A stretch of 62,667 bases of DNA from Actinomycetota bacterium (GCA_020160805.1 JAIUPO010000022.1:1-62667); one strand, 5' to 3'; shown: positions 48,865 to 61,043, counted from the first letter of the stretch. The notes: a model not told the origin generated them from the sequence alone. Program-made: numbers and translations.

Positions 48865-50222
48865 GATAGCGGGTCGGGGTGGGTCGCCGGACCGGAGACG
48901 GCCAGGCCGCTGTCGGCATACACATCGGGTATGCCGTCCCCATCCTCATCGCGCGACTCCCGCGCCTCCTGTTCGCGATAGCGGGCATTGCGCGGGACGA
49001 GCACGAGGGCGGCGAGCATGGCAGCGATGAGGGAGCCCATGAGGACGGCCAGCTTGACGTGGTCGTCGCGGTCACTGCCCGCGCCATACGCCAACTCGCC
49101 GATGAGCAGGGAGACGGTGAAGCCGATGCCCGTCAGGAAGCTCAAGCCCACGACATCGAGCCAGCCAAGATCGGGGTCGAGGTCGGCCTTGGTGAAGCGG
49201 GCGGTGAGATAGGTGGCGCCTAAGACACCGACGATCTTGCCGAGGACGAGGCCGCAGATAACGCCCAGGGCGACCGGGTCGGCCCAGGTTTCGCCGAAGC
49301 CGCCGCCGACAACCCGCACGCCGGCGGCGAAGAAGGCGAACACGGGCACGGCCAGGCCGGCTGAGATGGGCCGCATCCGGTGCTCGAAGACGTGCGCGAC
49401 ATCGGTCTCGCGATCGTGGACGCTGATGGCGGGGACGCTGGCGCGCGGTTTGACCGGGACGACGAGTCCGAGGAGCACACCGGCCACCGTCGCGTGCACG
49501 CCGGAGGCGTGGACCAGGCCCCAGGTCGCAGCCGCGAGGGGCACGAGCAGCCAGGCGTGCGTGATCCGGCGTTGCGTCAGGAAGGCGAAGGCCGCGAGGG
49601 GGATCACGGACAGCAACAGCGGGGTGGCGTTGAAGTCGCTGGTGTAGCCGATCGCGATGATGACGATGGCGATCAGGTCGTCCACGACGGCGAGCGTCAA
49701 GAGGAAGGAGCGCAAGGCCGCGGGTAGGTGCGAGCCGAGAACCGCCAGGACGGCCAGCGCGAAGGCAATATCGGTCGCGGCCGGGATGGCCCAGCCGCGC
49801 AGGGCATCCCCGGTGCCGCCAGCCAGACGCGCGACGGTGAGGAAGACGAGCGCGGGGACGACCACTCCGCATATGGCAGCGACGATCGGCACAGCGGCGC
49901 GCTTCGGGTCGCGCAGATCCCCGACAAGGAACTCGCGTTTGAGTTCCAGCCCGGCGACGAAGAAGAAGATCGCGAGCAGGCCGTCGGCCGCCCAATGCCC
50001 GAGGCTGAGGCGCAAGTGGCCCCAATCGGTGCCGACCTTTAGGTCGCGGAGGGCGACATACGACTCGTGCCACGGGCTGTTCGCCCACAGGAGGGCAAGG
50101 ACCGCGGCGCCGAGCAGCAGCGCGCCGCCGACGGTTTCGGTGCGCAGCGCGGCCTTGAGGGCGGTGGCCTCGGGCCAGGAGGGACGCGACAGGATGCGTC
50201 CGCGGCCGGGTGGGATCGTCAT
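48861..50222 (-). CDS. nhaA: Na+/H+ antiporter NhaA
   Basis: The 453-residue antiporter has the key elements of Nha[64 protein letters not shown] (TM4 and the paired Asp of the ion site in VVDD), [14 protein letters not shown], and [20 protein letters not shown] near the end. Twelve helices are predicted. The cytoplasmic C-terminus ends with [23 protein letters not shown], an acidic DxDxDG-like loop that is not a usual part of NhaA. It is in an operon with the Holin-X protein. Confidence 0.93.
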   Translation of the reverse strand: MTIPPGRGRILSRPSWPEATALKAALRTETVGGALLLGAAVLALLWANSPWHESYVALRDLKVGTDWGHLRLSLGHWAADGLLAIFFFVAGLELKREFLVGDLRDPKRAAVPIVAAICGVVVPALVFLTVARLAGGTGDALRGWAIPAATDIAFALAVLAVLGSHLPAALRSFLLTLAVVDDLIAIVIIAIGYTSDFNATPLLLSVIPLAAFAFLTQRRITHAWLLVPLAAATWGLVHASGVHATVAGVLLGLVVPVKPRASVPAISVHDRETDVAHVFEHRMRPISAGLAVPVFAFFAAGVRVVGGGFGETWADPVALGVICGLVLGKIVGVLGATYLTARFTKADLDPDLGWLDVVGLSFLTGIGFTVSLLIGELAYGAGSDRDDHVKLAVLMGSLIAAMLAALVLVPRNARYREQEARESRDEDGDGIPDVYADSGLAVSGPATHPDPLS

Positions 50223-50400
50223 AGGAGTCCTTCGGGGTCGCTCGAACTGATTCGCCGACCAGGCTTCCCGGCACTCCTTGGGCTTATTTTACCGTGGGCC
50301 AGCGGGCGGTCCGACCGTCGCCGGTCCGGGGCAAACCGGGGAGGAAACCGGTAGCCCGTGTCTGGACAGGGTTCGTAGGTTGGTGCCATGTCTGTCGCTG

Positions 50401-51795
50401 ATGCGGACAGTAGCGGTTCTCGACGAACTGCGTCGCCTGTGGAATGTGGTGTCCGAGCACGAGATTCGACCGTCCGGTCGGCTACTCGTTGACGAATTGC
50501 AGGGTCACTTCGCCAGCCCGCCACACGAAATGGCCGTGCTCACCGAGGCGGTCCCGAACCATCGCTATGTCGATTTCGATATCGCGCTGCAAGAGGTCGC
50601 CGAGCGCGATGCCGACCATCGAGCGATCGGCGTCGGGGGCGGCGAGGCGCGCTACCACCACAACCTCACCGACATGATCCAGCCGCCCGGCGTGGGCTAT
50701 GGCGCTCGCTTCCCCATCGCCCAAGTCGATCTGATGAATGTCGCCACGGGCCCAGACACCGACCGAGCTGCCATCGCCTTCGGCCTGCGCCTGTTCCGGT
50801 ATGCCGACACGCCCGTCGCCGTGCTGCTGCGCCGGGGGAATCCGTCACACGGGCGCCCGAGCGGGACCCTGGAGCTGCTGTGCTCAGATCGTGAGGTGGC
50901 GGCACAGCTGCTTGAGGAATTGCGCGAATTGTCGTTGTCGCGCAGCGTGCTTCGCGGCCAGGTCATCTCCCTGGCGTATTCAGGCTATGAGCAGAGCGAA
51001 GAGGGGCTGACCTTCGTTCGGCGGCCCGAATTGCCGGCCGATCACGTCATCTTGCCGCCCGGCGTCCTGGACCGGGTCGTCGACCATGTCGTCGGGATCG
51101 CCGAGCATGCAGAGGTCCTGGCGCGGCACGGCCAACATCTCAAACGCGGCGTCCTGCTGTTCGGGCCACCCGGCTCGGGCAAGACGCACACGGTGCGCCA
51201 CCTGCTCAGCGTGACCCCACGGCATACGGTCGTGCTCCTGGCGGGCGACACCCTGCGCTTCGTCGGGCTCGCGGCGAAATTGGCGCGCGCGATGCAGCCG
51301 GCCGTCGTTGTCTTGGAAGACTGCGACCTGATCGCCGAGGATCGCGACCTCTATCACGGGGCCAAGCCGCTGCTCTTCGAGGTCCTCGACGCTATGGACG
51401 GCCTGGACGCCGATGCCGATGTCACTTTCCTGCTCACGACCAACCGGGTCGATGCGATGGAGCGGGCGTTGTCGCAGCGGCCAGGGCGCGTGGATTTGGC
51501 GGTGGAGGTGCCGCTGCCCGATGCCGCGGGCCGGTTGGCGCTGCTGCGGCTCTATGCCCCGCCCGGCGCCTTCTCCGACGAGGCGCTTGCCGAGACAGCC
51601 GGTCGGATCGAGGGCACCACCGCATCGTTCAGCAAGGAGTTGATGCGGCGAGCCGTGCTTCTGGCGGCGAAGGCGGGCGAGGAGCCAGCCGATGCGCACC
51701 TGCGATCGGCCACCGACGTCATTCTCGCCGACGGCGAGCGCCTGTCGCGGGCGCTGCTCGGGGTCCGCGACGCTGACGCCGCCGACGAGAACTGA
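50401..51795 (+). CDS. AAA-family ATPase
   Basis: The 464-residue protein has an N-terminal domain of about 220 residues without a known family. A single AAA ATPase domain follows: Walker A LFGPPGSGKTHTV (about residues 255-267), Walker B AVVVLEDCDLIAEDRD, sensor 1 FLLTTNRVD, and arginine finger region ALSQRPGRVDLAVEVPLPD. It resembles CDC48/FtsH-like single-ring AAA proteins found in actinobacteria, with no protease domain. A helical lid follows. The start is uncertain. ATG 50401 is the first in frame near coding-like sequence. It is divergent from nhaA. The substrate is unknown. Confidence 0.85.
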   Translation: MRTVAVLDELRRLWNVVSEHEIRPSGRLLVDELQGHFASPPHEMAVLTEAVPNHRYVDFDIALQEVAERDADHRAIGVGGGEARYHHNLTDMIQPPGVGYGARFPIAQVDLMNVATGPDTDRAAIAFGLRLFRYADTPVAVLLRRGNPSHGRPSGTLELLCSDREVAAQLLEELRELSLSRSVLRGQVISLAYSGYEQSEEGLTFVRRPELPADHVILPPGVLDRVVDHVVGIAEHAEVLARHGQHLKRGVLLFGPPGSGKTHTVRHLLSVTPRHTVVLLAGDTLRFVGLAAKLARAMQPAVVVLEDCDLIAEDRDLYHGAKPLLFEVLDAMDGLDADADVTFLLTTNRVDAMERALSQRPGRVDLAVEVPLPDAAGRLALLRLYAPPGAFSDEALAETAGRIEGTTASFSKELMRRAVLLAAKAGEEPADAHLRSATDVILADGERLSRALLGVRDADAADEN

Positions 51796-51804
51796 CAAGC
51801 GGCG

Positions 51805-52701
51805 TCAGGCGGTGTGCGCGTGCGCCCCGAGCAATCGATGCGCGGCGTCGTCGTCGACGGAATCGAAGAAGTCGCCGACGACATCCTCGAGTTGGTCGAG
51901 TGAGTCGGCGGCGAAGAGCACCGACTGGTAGGTCGTGATGTCGTAGGGAATGGTCGCCATCTGTTCCAGGTCGAGCGGGCGAATCTCCATGTGCGAGAAG
52001 GCATCCATCTCGCCATAGGAGGACAGGATGCCGGCGCCATAGGCCTTCAGCACGTCGGCCTCCCACATCACGCCAAACTCCATGCTGAACCAGAAGACAT
52101 CCGCGACGACCTTGACGGCCTCATCGGACTCCAGCCGGCGGGTGGCGCGCCCGGCCGCCTCGGTCAGCCGGGCGAAGCGCGGCGAGGCGAGCTGATTCGC
52201 GTGCCCGATGACCTCGTGGATGATGTCTGGCTCGGGGGTGTAAAGCGGCTGGCTCGGGTGGCGGAGGTACTGCGTGGAGTGAAAGACCCGATCGCCGAGC
52301 GAGCCATAGAAGTCGCGCAGCCCGACCAAGCCGGGGGCACAGACATACGACCAGCCGGTCAAGGAGTGCAGCGCCTCGGTGACCTCGCCGAGTTGGGGCA
52401 CCCGGTCGGTCGGCAGGCGCAGGGCGGCCTTGCCTCGAAGGTATTCGGTGTGGGCATAGCGCTCGTGCTTCGGCGCCAGCTCGGTGCTGGCGACCGCCCA
52501 CACCTCGTCCTCGGCGGAGGTATAGGTGATGAGCGGGACCGGGGTGCCGGGTTGCCAGGCGAGCGCGGCGGCGGCGATCTCGCCGCGGCGGCTGCGGTAT
52601 GCCGGGTCGTTCAGCCCGGGGTGATCCGCACCCAAGTGCACCTCGACGGTGCCGTCGGCGCGGGTGGTGACGGGTGAGTACAGCTGGCCTTCTTCGAACA
52701 T
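51805..52701 (-). CDS. phhA: Phenylalanine 4-monooxygenase
   Basis: The 298-residue protein is a non-heme iron, tetrahydrobiopterin-dependent aromatic amino acid hydroxylase that turns phenylalanine into tyrosine. The iron ligands are the two His of PDIIHEVIGHANQL and the Glu in VFWFSMEFGVM. DRVFHSTQYLRH and PTDRVPQLGEVTEALHSLTGWSY belong to the catalytic core. The length equals the bacterial single-domain form without the regulatory ACT domain. Nothing for pterin recycling is adjacent. It lies alone between the AAA ATPase gene and acs. Confidence 0.93.
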   Translation of the reverse strand: MFEEGQLYSPVTTRADGTVEVHLGADHPGLNDPAYRSRRGEIAAAALAWQPGTPVPLITYTSAEDEVWAVASTELAPKHERYAHTEYLRGKAALRLPTDRVPQLGEVTEALHSLTGWSYVCAPGLVGLRDFYGSLGDRVFHSTQYLRHPSQPLYTPEPDIIHEVIGHANQLASPRFARLTEAAGRATRRLESDEAVKVVADVFWFSMEFGVMWEADVLKAYGAGILSSYGEMDAFSHMEIRPLDLEQMATIPYDITTYQSVLFAADSLDQLEDVVGDFFDSVDDDAAHRLLGAHAHTA

Positions 52702-52825
52702 CTCGGCCCCCTTTCGCCTCGCGACGCCGATGTCGTGAGGTGCCTTCCAGGGAACCAGAAAGCCGGGGTTCGTGGCTAGTGTGCTCGCTCATGTGCCGCA
52801 AATGTCGCACTATTGCGCACAGCAA

Positions 52826-52864
52826 AGCGGCCGAGAGTGAACAGATTGTCCACTCTCGGCCGCT
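52826..52864 (-). terminator. Terminator downstream of acs
   Basis: AGCGGCCGAGAGTG (52826-52839) and its perfect complement (52851-52864) form a 14-bp stem with an 11-base loop. It starts 22 bases past the acs stop on the minus strand and is followed by TTTGCTG. It is the best candidate for ending acs transcription before phhA. Confidence 0.75.
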
Positions 52865-52885
52865 CTCCTGCGTGAGGCGTCAGGG

Positions 52886-54853
<1,968 letters not shown>

Positions 54854-55076
54854 GTGGGCTCCTCCTTGAGACGTGGTGTTGCCTTCCACCTTCCCAGGCG
54901 GGGGCCCGGCGCTTCAACCGGGTCCGTATGCCGCTCGGCAGGCGGGTTCGTCTCGGCGCTGAGCGGTCCCGCCCGGAGCCGGACGGTGCTGGCCCGGTGC
55001 GTTGGGGTTGTTTCGTTTCGATATTGACTAGGCCCTTCCGGTAGCCGCACGGATGCATCCGCGCCACGATGGGCCG

Positions 55077-56048
55077 ATGACGCGTCGTCAACTGCTCGCG
55101 ATGCTTGCCCTGGTCAGCGCCCCCTTGGCGGGCTGCGGCGTGACACGAGGGGACGACAGCGGCCCGCCACGCCTGCGAATGATGATCCCCAACCGGCCGG
55201 GCGGTGGCTACGACCTGACCGGACGCGCCGCCGTGGCGACGATGGAGGACACGGAGCTGACCAAGCGCTTCGAGGTCTTCAATGTCACGGGCGCGAGCGG
55301 CACCGTCGCGATGGCGCGCCTGATGAATGAAAAGGGCGCCGAAGACCTGCTGATGACGATGGGGCTCGGCGTCGTCGGCGCGCTCTACACGAACAAGACA
55401 AAGTACAAACTCACGGATGCGACGCCGATCGCCCGGCTCATCGAGGAGTCGGAAGGCGTTGCGGTGCCGGCGGATTCGCCATACACGTCCATCGACGACC
55501 TGATCGCCGACTGGAAGAAGGACCCCGGCGGACTCACGGTGGGCGGCGGCTCGTCGCCGGGCGGACCCGACCACCTATTCCCCATGGAACTCGCGCGCGC
55601 GGTCGGCATCAAAGCCACCGAGGTCAACTACACGCCCTATGACGGTGGCGGCGATCTGCTGGCGGCCCTCCTCGGCTCAAAACTCGACATGGCCACCTCC
55701 GGACTTGGTGAGTTCACCGAGCAGATCAAGGAGGGCAAGATCAAAGTCCTCGCTGTCTCGGGGGAGAAGAAGATCACCGGCGTGGACGCGCCGACGCTCC
55801 AGGAAGCCGGCATCGATCTGGTCTTCATCAACTGGCGAGGCGTCCTTGCGCCGCCCGGCGTCAGCGCGGAGACCGCAACCACTTTCATCACCCTCCTGAC
55901 CGAGATGCACGCCACGCCGGAGTGGAAAGAGGTTCTGCGCCAGAAGGATTGGACGGACGCTTTCATGACGGGTGAGGAGTTCGGCAGTTTCCTGAAGGAC
56001 CAGGACAACCGGGTTGCGACAACGCTGAAGGAGTTGGGGTTGGTATGA
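55077..56048 (+). CDS. Tripartite tricarboxylate transporter, substrate-binding lipoprotein (TctC/Bug)
   Basis: The 323-residue lipoprotein has signal MTRRQLLAMLALVSAPLAGCG with the lipobox LAGC. It follows the Bug/TctC fold: MMIPNRPGGGYDLTGRA, VTGASGTVAMARLM, VNYTPYDGGGDLLAALLGSKLDMATSGLGEF and VLAVSGEKKITGVDAPTLQEAGID. It binds a carboxylate outside the cell and delivers it to TctA/TctB. The tricarboxylate class is family knowledge. The actual ligand here is unknown. The stop overlaps tctB by four bases. Confidence 0.9.
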   Translation: MTRRQLLAMLALVSAPLAGCGVTRGDDSGPPRLRMMIPNRPGGGYDLTGRAAVATMEDTELTKRFEVFNVTGASGTVAMARLMNEKGAEDLLMTMGLGVVGALYTNKTKYKLTDATPIARLIEESEGVAVPADSPYTSIDDLIADWKKDPGGLTVGGGSSPGGPDHLFPMELARAVGIKATEVNYTPYDGGGDLLAALLGSKLDMATSGLGEFTEQIKEGKIKVLAVSGEKKITGVDAPTLQEAGIDLVFINWRGVLAPPGVSAETATTFITLLTEMHATPEWKEVLRQKDWTDAFMTGEEFGSFLKDQDNRVATTLKELGLV

Positions 56049-56593
56049 CGGACTCACCCGTGATCCGAGAGGGTGCGCCCGCCCCGGATGCTCCCGATGC
56101 CGCCGCGGCGGGTCCTGATAGGGCGCAGCTCGGGCTGGCCGCACTCGTGGCGGCGGTCGGGATCTTCTGCATCGCGGGGACGTGGAATGTCCAAGCCGGC
56201 TTCTCTGGCGTCGACCCGCTCGGGCCGCGCTTCCTGCCCCGGGTGGTGGGCCTGGCGCTGATCGTGCTGGCCGTCCTTTTGGCGGTTGCCACCCTGCGCG
56301 GTGATCGCGGCGAGGCCGAGGAGGGCGAGGATGTCGACCTCTCGCACAAGCCGGACTGGATGACGGTGGCCCAATTAGCAGGCATCTTCGCGCTGAATAT
56401 CGCGCTCGTTGATTTCCTGGGCTGGGCGATCACCGGCGCGCTGCTCTTCGCGGGTGTCGCGCGGGTGCTCGGCAGCCGGACGTGGATCCGGGATCTCATC
56501 ATCGGTGCGGTGCTCTCGGTCGGATCGTTCTATGCGTTCTACGTCGGGCTCGGCGTGCCGATCCCGCCCGGCATCCTGGACGGGATCCTCTGA
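56045..56593 (+). CDS. Tripartite tricarboxylate transporter, small membrane subunit (TctB)
   Basis: The 182-residue protein has four predicted helices with the DUF1468/TctB pattern ([45 protein letters not shown], then [24 protein letters not shown] and [17 protein letters not shown]). It starts inside the tctC stop and ends one base before the tctA start. It pairs with TctA in the membrane. Confidence 0.9.
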   Translation: MTDSPVIREGAPAPDAPDAAAAGPDRAQLGLAALVAAVGIFCIAGTWNVQAGFSGVDPLGPRFLPRVVGLALIVLAVLLAVATLRGDRGEAEEGEDVDLSHKPDWMTVAQLAGIFALNIALVDFLGWAITGALLFAGVARVLGSRTWIRDLIIGAVLSVGSFYAFYVGLGVPIPPGILDGIL

Positions 56594-56594
56594 C

Positions 56595-58088
56595 ATGGAC
56601 GCACTCAATGGCCTGATGGATGGCTTCGCCACCGCGCTGACGCCGATGAACCTGCTGTATGCCTGCATCGGCGTCATCCTCGGCACCGCCGTCGGCGTGC
56701 TGCCCGGCATCGGCCCCGCGATGACCGTGGCCCTCCTGCTGCCGATCACCTACAACGTCGAGCCGGCCAGTGCCTTCATCATGTTCGCCGGAATCTATTA
56801 CGGCGGCATGTATGGCGGCTCGACCACCTCGATCTTGCTCAACACCCCCGGTGAATCCTCCTCTGTCATAACGGCTTTGGAGGGCAACAAGATGGCCAAG
56901 GCGGGTCGCGCCGCTCAGGCATTGGCCACTGCGGCGATCGGCTCGTTCGTGGCCGGCTCGATCGGCACCGCGCTGCTGGTGGCCTTCGCTCCGTCGATCG
57001 CCAATCTCGCCGTCAAGCTCGGCGCACCGTCCTATTTCGCCATCATGCTGCTCGCCCTCGTCGCCGTCACCGCGGTGCTCGGCGCTTCCAAGCTGCGCGG
57101 CTTCATCGCTCTGTTCCTGGGACTTGCGATCGGACTGGTGGGGATCGACGGACTGACGGGACAGAACCGGCTGACCCTCGGCATACCCCTGCTCTCGGAT
57201 GGCATCGACATCGTCGTGATCGCGGTCGCGATCTTCGCGATCGGCGAGGCCCTCTGGGTCGCGGCGCATTTGCGTCGCCGGCCGGTCGAGGTGATCCCGG
57301 TCGGCCGCCCGTGGATGGGCAAAGAAGACTGGAAACGGTCGTGGATGCCCTGGCTTCGGGGCACGGCCTATGGCTTCCCGTTCGGTGCCCTGCCCGCGGG
57401 TGGCGCGGAACTGCCGACCTTCTTGTCCTATGTCACCGAACGCAAGCTGGCCAAGAAGCCGGAGGAGTTCGGGCATGGTGCGATCGAAGGCGTCGCCGGG
57501 CCGGAGGCCGCCAATAACGCCTCGGCCGCAGGGACGCTCGTGCCTATGTTGAGCCTGGGTCTGCCGACCAATGCGACCGCGGCGGTCATGCTCGCGGCCA
57601 TGACCGGCTATGGAATCCAGCCTGGCCCAGCGCTTTTCGAGGAACACGGTGACCTCGTGTGGGCGCTCATCGCGAGCCTGTTCATCGGCAACCTGCTGCT
57701 GCTCGTGCTGAACCTGCCGCTCGCGCCGCTGTGGGCGAAGCTGCTGCGCACGCCACGGCCATACCTCTATGCGGGGATCCTCTTCTTCGCCAGCCTCGGT
57801 GCGTATGCCGTGAACCTCCAGTGGTTCGACCTGGCCCTGCTGCTCTTCTTCGGCCTGTTGGGACTGCTGATGCGTCGCTTCGGGTTGCCGACGCTGCCGC
57901 TGATCATCGGCGTCATCCTCGGGCCTCGGCTGGAGATTCAGTTGCGTCAGGCACTCCAGCTCGGCGAGGGTCAGTGGAGCACGCTCTTCTCGGAGCCCGT
58001 TGCCGTGATCGTGTATGTCGTGATCGTCCTGCTCTTCGCCGCCCCTTACCTCACCCGGCTGGTCCGCCGCACTCCCCAGGAGGCCTGA
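56595..58088 (+). CDS. Tripartite tricarboxylate transporter, large permease (TctA)
   Basis: The 497-residue protein has about twelve helices and both TctA signatures: [22 protein letters not shown] with [32 protein letters not shown], and the second half [24 protein letters not shown] with [36 protein letters not shown]. It forms the transport channel driven by an ion gradient. ATG 56595 lies two bases after the tctB stop. The stop overlaps the UspA gene by one base, so the universal stress protein is part of this operon. Confidence 0.92.
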   Translation: MDALNGLMDGFATALTPMNLLYACIGVILGTAVGVLPGIGPAMTVALLLPITYNVEPASAFIMFAGIYYGGMYGGSTTSILLNTPGESSSVITALEGNKMAKAGRAAQALATAAIGSFVAGSIGTALLVAFAPSIANLAVKLGAPSYFAIMLLALVAVTAVLGASKLRGFIALFLGLAIGLVGIDGLTGQNRLTLGIPLLSDGIDIVVIAVAIFAIGEALWVAAHLRRRPVEVIPVGRPWMGKEDWKRSWMPWLRGTAYGFPFGALPAGGAELPTFLSYVTERKLAKKPEEFGHGAIEGVAGPEAANNASAAGTLVPMLSLGLPTNATAAVMLAAMTGYGIQPGPALFEEHGDLVWALIASLFIGNLLLLVLNLPLAPLWAKLLRTPRPYLYAGILFFASLGAYAVNLQWFDLALLLFFGLLGLLMRRFGLPTLPLIIGVILGPRLEIQLRQALQLGEGQWSTLFSEPVAVIVYVVIVLLFAAPYLTRLVRRTPQEA

Positions 58089-58477
58089 TGGTCATCGTCG
58101 TTGCCTACACCCCCGATTCGTCCGGCGAGGCAGCCCTGGCCTATGGCATCGCCGAGGCGAAGCGGCGCGATGCCAAGATCGTCGTCGTCAACGCGACTCG
58201 GGGGGATGCCCTCGTCGATCCGCGCTTTGCCGGCGAATCGGCTGTCGGGACAGTGGATTCCGAACTTGCCTCGATGGACCACGAGATCACCCAACCGATC
58301 GGTCCGGATGTCTCGGACCTGATCATTTCGGAGGTCGAGCGCACCGGTGCCGGCTACCTCGTGGTCGGCCTGCGCCACCGCACGCCCGTGGGCAAACTCA
58401 TCATGGGCAGCGTCTCCCAGCGGCTGCTCCTCGACTCGCCCGTCCCCGTCTTCGCCGTCCGCCCGCCTCGCGACTGA
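58088..58477 (+). CDS. Universal stress protein (UspA family)
   Basis: The 129-residue single-domain UspA protein begins VIVVAYTPDSSGEAALAYGIAEAKRRDAKIVVVNAT. It ends with YLVVGLRHRTPVGKLIMGSVSQRLLLDSPVPVFAVRP. The last part matches the ATP-binding pattern G-x2-G-x9-G-(S/T) only in part (GLRHRTPVGKLIMGSVS has the GS). It is co-translated with TctA. Small UspA proteins are repeatedly found at the ends of TTT and TRAP transporter operons, where they may sense nucleotide status. Confidence 0.9.
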   Translation: MVIVVAYTPDSSGEAALAYGIAEAKRRDAKIVVVNATRGDALVDPRFAGESAVGTVDSELASMDHEITQPIGPDVSDLIISEVERTGAGYLVVGLRHRTPVGKLIMGSVSQRLLLDSPVPVFAVRPPRD

Positions 58478-58536
58478 AGCGTGTCACCCGTCATGATGGC
58501 GCGCTGGCCCGTCACCTGACTGGCGCTGGCCCGTCA

Positions 58537-58622
58537 CCTAACCTCTGCTAGCACCAGTTAGGTGACTGGCACCAGGTTGCAACCTGTGTTCAGTCACCCA
58601 ACGTGTGTTAGCAGAGGTTAGG
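58537..58622. repeat. 86-bp palindromic element, intergenic copy
   Basis: The outer arms are CCTAACCTCTGCTAGCAC (58537-58554) and GTGTTAGCAGAGGTTAGG (58605-58622). The middle arms are CAGTTAGGTGACTG and CAGTCACCCAAC, with the centre CCAGGTTGCAACCTG. The length equals the copy inside the NUDIX gene. A 21-base direct repeat GGCGCTGGCCCGTCACCT stands just before it (about 58499-58538) and shares its last bases with the element. It lies between the UspA gene and the convergent AMIN-like gene. Confidence 0.92.
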
Positions 58623-58644
58623 AAACCCCGGCCCGCCGCTCACC

Positions 58645-59214
58645 TCACCAGGCGTGGGCGACGTCGATGACGAGGCGGCTGGAGGTGGCGTCGGTCAGGG
58701 TGAAGACGCGGAAGGGCAGGCGGGCCCGGACGCCGAGGCCGAGGTCGCTATAGCCCTCATACGACCCGAGCCAGCGGACCTGCCGGAAGGTCTGGTAGCC
58801 ACTGACATTCACGACCTCCTTGGGGTTGGCCGGCTGGTAGGCCGGTGAGCCGTCGGGGTTGTATGCCGGTGCGTTGACCGTGATCTGCAGCTTCGCCCCG
58901 CCGCGGATCGAAACCGCGGCGCCCGATCCGGGCTGGGTGAGTTGGGAGACGTACTCGACCCGGTAGCCAGCCGGCTTGCCGCGCAGATCGACGACGAGCC
59001 GGTCGAAGCACGCGTGCCGTCCGGCGCGCACGTTGCTCATCGGTCCGGCCACCATGGTGGATTTTGTCTTCGGCAGCGATCCCCAGGTGATCGAGCAGGC
59101 CGAGTCGGCCGACGGTATTGCTGTGCGCGTCGGAGTCGCCTGCGCTGACGCGGCGACCCCCGTCGCTGCCAGCGCGGTGACAGCCAGGATGGTGGTGGTG
59201 CGGACGGTCTTCAT
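58645..59214 (-). CDS. Secreted AMIN-like domain protein
   Basis: The 189-residue exported protein has a Sec signal peptide (MKTVRTTTILAVTALAATGVAASAQA). The mature domain reads CSITWGSLPKTKST, GRHACFDRLVVDLRGKPAGYRVEYV and VRARLPFRVFTLTDATSSRLVIDVAH. This beta-rich pattern (FDR-x-V-x-D...G-x-R-V-x-Y...RLVIDVAH) is that of AMIN-like domains common in actinobacterial secreted proteins. They may bind cell-wall polymers. Two cysteines could form a disulfide. Confidence 0.82.
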   Translation of the reverse strand: MKTVRTTTILAVTALAATGVAASAQATPTRTAIPSADSACSITWGSLPKTKSTMVAGPMSNVRAGRHACFDRLVVDLRGKPAGYRVEYVSQLTQPGSGAAVSIRGGAKLQITVNAPAYNPDGSPAYQPANPKEVVNVSGYQTFRQVRWLGSYEGYSDLGLGVRARLPFRVFTLTDATSSRLVIDVAHAW

Positions 59215-59319
59215 GGGGTGCTCCTTCGGCTTTCGGTGACTGCTGCGGACACCTTCTCCACGCGCGACCGGGGCGGACGGTTGACGTTCCCCACGGCATA
59301 CGCATGAGCACAAAGAACG

Positions 59320-59348
59320 GCGGGCCCGCGCATGGTGCGCGGGCCCGC
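59320..59348 (-). terminator. Terminator downstream of the acetate permease
   Basis: GCGGGCCCGCGCA (59320-59332), loop TGG, and its exact complement (59336-59348) form a 13-bp stem 20 bases past the permease stop on the minus strand. It is followed by CGTTCTTTGTG. It is a strong candidate terminator. Confidence 0.8.
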
Positions 59349-59368
59349 AGCGGGTGGAGCGGGGCGAC

Positions 59369-61042
59369 TCAGTGCTCGAGCGCCTCGGCCACACCATGAC
59401 CGGTGAGGGAGCGGACCTCCATCTCGGCATACTTCCCGGCATCGAATTCCTTGCTCGTCACAGAGCCCAGCCAGCCGAGGAAGAAGGCGAGCGGGATCGA
59501 GATGAGCCCGGGGTTGTCGAGCGGGAACCAGTGGAAGTCGATCGACGGGTCGGTGATCATCGAGGCAGACAGGCCAGTCTTGGGGTCGGCAGGCTTGCCG
59601 GAGACGACCGGGCTGAAGAAGATCAGAATGATCGAGGACAGCAGGCCGCCATAAATCGACCACAGCGCGCCGCGGGTGTTGAAGCGCTTCCAGAACAGGC
59701 TGTAGAGGATCGTTGGCAGGTTGGCCGAGGCCGCCACCGCGAAGGCCAGCGCGACGAGGAAGGCGATGTTCTGGCTCTTGGCGAACATGCCGCCGAAGAT
59801 GGCCACCGCGCCGATCGCCAGGGCCGCGATCCGGGCCACCCGAACCTCGGCCTCCTGGGTGGTCTTGCCCTTCTTGAAGACCTCCTTGTAGAGGTCGTGG
59901 GCGAAGGTCGCGCTGGAGGTGATCGTCAGGCCCGCGACCACCGCGAGGATGGTGGCGAAGGCGATACCGGCCACGACCCCGAGCAGCACCGAGCCGCCCA
60001 GTTCGTAGGCCAGCAGCGGCGCGGCCGCATTCGCCTTGCCTGGGGCGGCGGCGATCTTGTCCGGTCCCACCAGGGCGCCGGCGCCGAAGCCGATGGTCAG
60101 GGTCAGTAGGTAGAAGCCACCGATGAGCCAGATGGCCCACTCGACCGACTTGCGAGCCTGCTTGCTCGTGGGCACCGTGTAGAAGCGCTGCAGCACGTGC
60201 GGCAGACCGGCGGTGCCCAGGACCAGGGCGAGCGAGAGCGAGATGAAGTCGATCTTGGTCGTCATGTTGAGGCCGTACTTCAGGCCCGGGGTGAGCAGGT
60301 GCTCGGCATTGGCGGCGGTCTTGGCGTTCGCCGAGGCCGCAGTGGTGTCGACCGCTCCCTGGAAGAGGCTGGAGATGTTGAAGCCGTACTTGGCCAGCAC
60401 CCAGACCGACATGATGAAGGCGGCGAAGATCAGCAGGATCGCCTTGATGATCTGCACCCAGGTGGTGCCCTTCATACCGCCGATCAGCACGTAGAGGACC
60501 ATCACGACGCCGACCACGGCGATGACCAGGTTCTGTGCTGCCTCGCCGGAGACGCCGAGCAGCAGCGAGACCAGGCCACCGGCACCGGCCATCTGCGCGA
60601 GCAGGTAGAAGAAGGAGACAGCCAGGACCGAGCAGGAGACGGCGATCCGGACCGGGCGCTGCCGCAGCCGGTAGGACAGCACGTCGGCCATCGTGAACCG
60701 GCCGGTGTTGCGCATCAGTTCCGCAACCAGCAGCAGGGCGACGAGCCAGGCGACCAGGAAGCCGATGGAGTAGAGGAAGCCGTCATAGCCCTGCAGGGCG
60801 ATGGCGCCGGCGATGCCGAGGAAGGAGGCAGCCGAGAGGTAGTCGCCGGCGATGGCGATGCCGTTCTGCTTGCCGGAGAAGGCACCCCCAGCCGTGTAGT
60901 ACTCGCCGGCGGTCTTCTTGCCGGCGGCGACCTTGATGACGATGCCGAGGGTGACGGCGACGAAGATCGCGAAGATCGCGATGTTCAGCGTCGGGGAGCC
61001 GTACTTCGCGGTCTCCGCCGTGACCAGGTTGATCATGCTCAC
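59369..61042 (-). CDS. actP: Cation/acetate symporter (ActP/MctC-like)
   Basis: The 557-residue member of the sodium:solute symporter family has about 13 helices. Early it reads YYTAGGAFSGKQNGIAIAGDYLSAASFLGIAGAIALQGYDGFLYSIGFLVAWL. The SSS signature is around GTAGLPHVLQRFYTVPTSKQARKSVEWAI, and later ATILAVVAGLTITSSATFAHDLYKE. These are diagnostic of acetate and short monocarboxylate permeases. It follows a DUF485 gene, its usual partner. Start is GTG 61042 or ATG 61036. A GTG further upstream would overlap the DUF485 stop by 17 bases. It likely feeds acetate to Acs. Confidence 0.92.
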   Translation of the reverse strand: MSMINLVTAETAKYGSPTLNIAIFAIFVAVTLGIVIKVAAGKKTAGEYYTAGGAFSGKQNGIAIAGDYLSAASFLGIAGAIALQGYDGFLYSIGFLVAWLVALLLVAELMRNTGRFTMADVLSYRLRQRPVRIAVSCSVLAVSFFYLLAQMAGAGGLVSLLLGVSGEAAQNLVIAVVGVVMVLYVLIGGMKGTTWVQIIKAILLIFAAFIMSVWVLAKYGFNISSLFQGAVDTTAASANAKTAANAEHLLTPGLKYGLNMTTKIDFISLSLALVLGTAGLPHVLQRFYTVPTSKQARKSVEWAIWLIGGFYLLTLTIGFGAGALVGPDKIAAAPGKANAAAPLLAYELGGSVLLGVVAGIAFATILAVVAGLTITSSATFAHDLYKEVFKKGKTTQEAEVRVARIAALAIGAVAIFGGMFAKSQNIAFLVALAFAVAASANLPTILYSLFWKRFNTRGALWSIYGGLLSSIILIFFSPVVSGKPADPKTGLSASMITDPSIDFHWFPLDNPGLISIPLAFFLGWLGSVTSKEFDAGKYAEMEVRSLTGHGVAEALEH

Positions 61043-61043
61043 G

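Noticed and set aside
50388-50510. ATG at 50388 with GGTTGGTGCC before it as the AAA gene start
   Set aside because: It is in a different frame and ends after about 40 codons. The AAA protein frame can start at 50401 instead.
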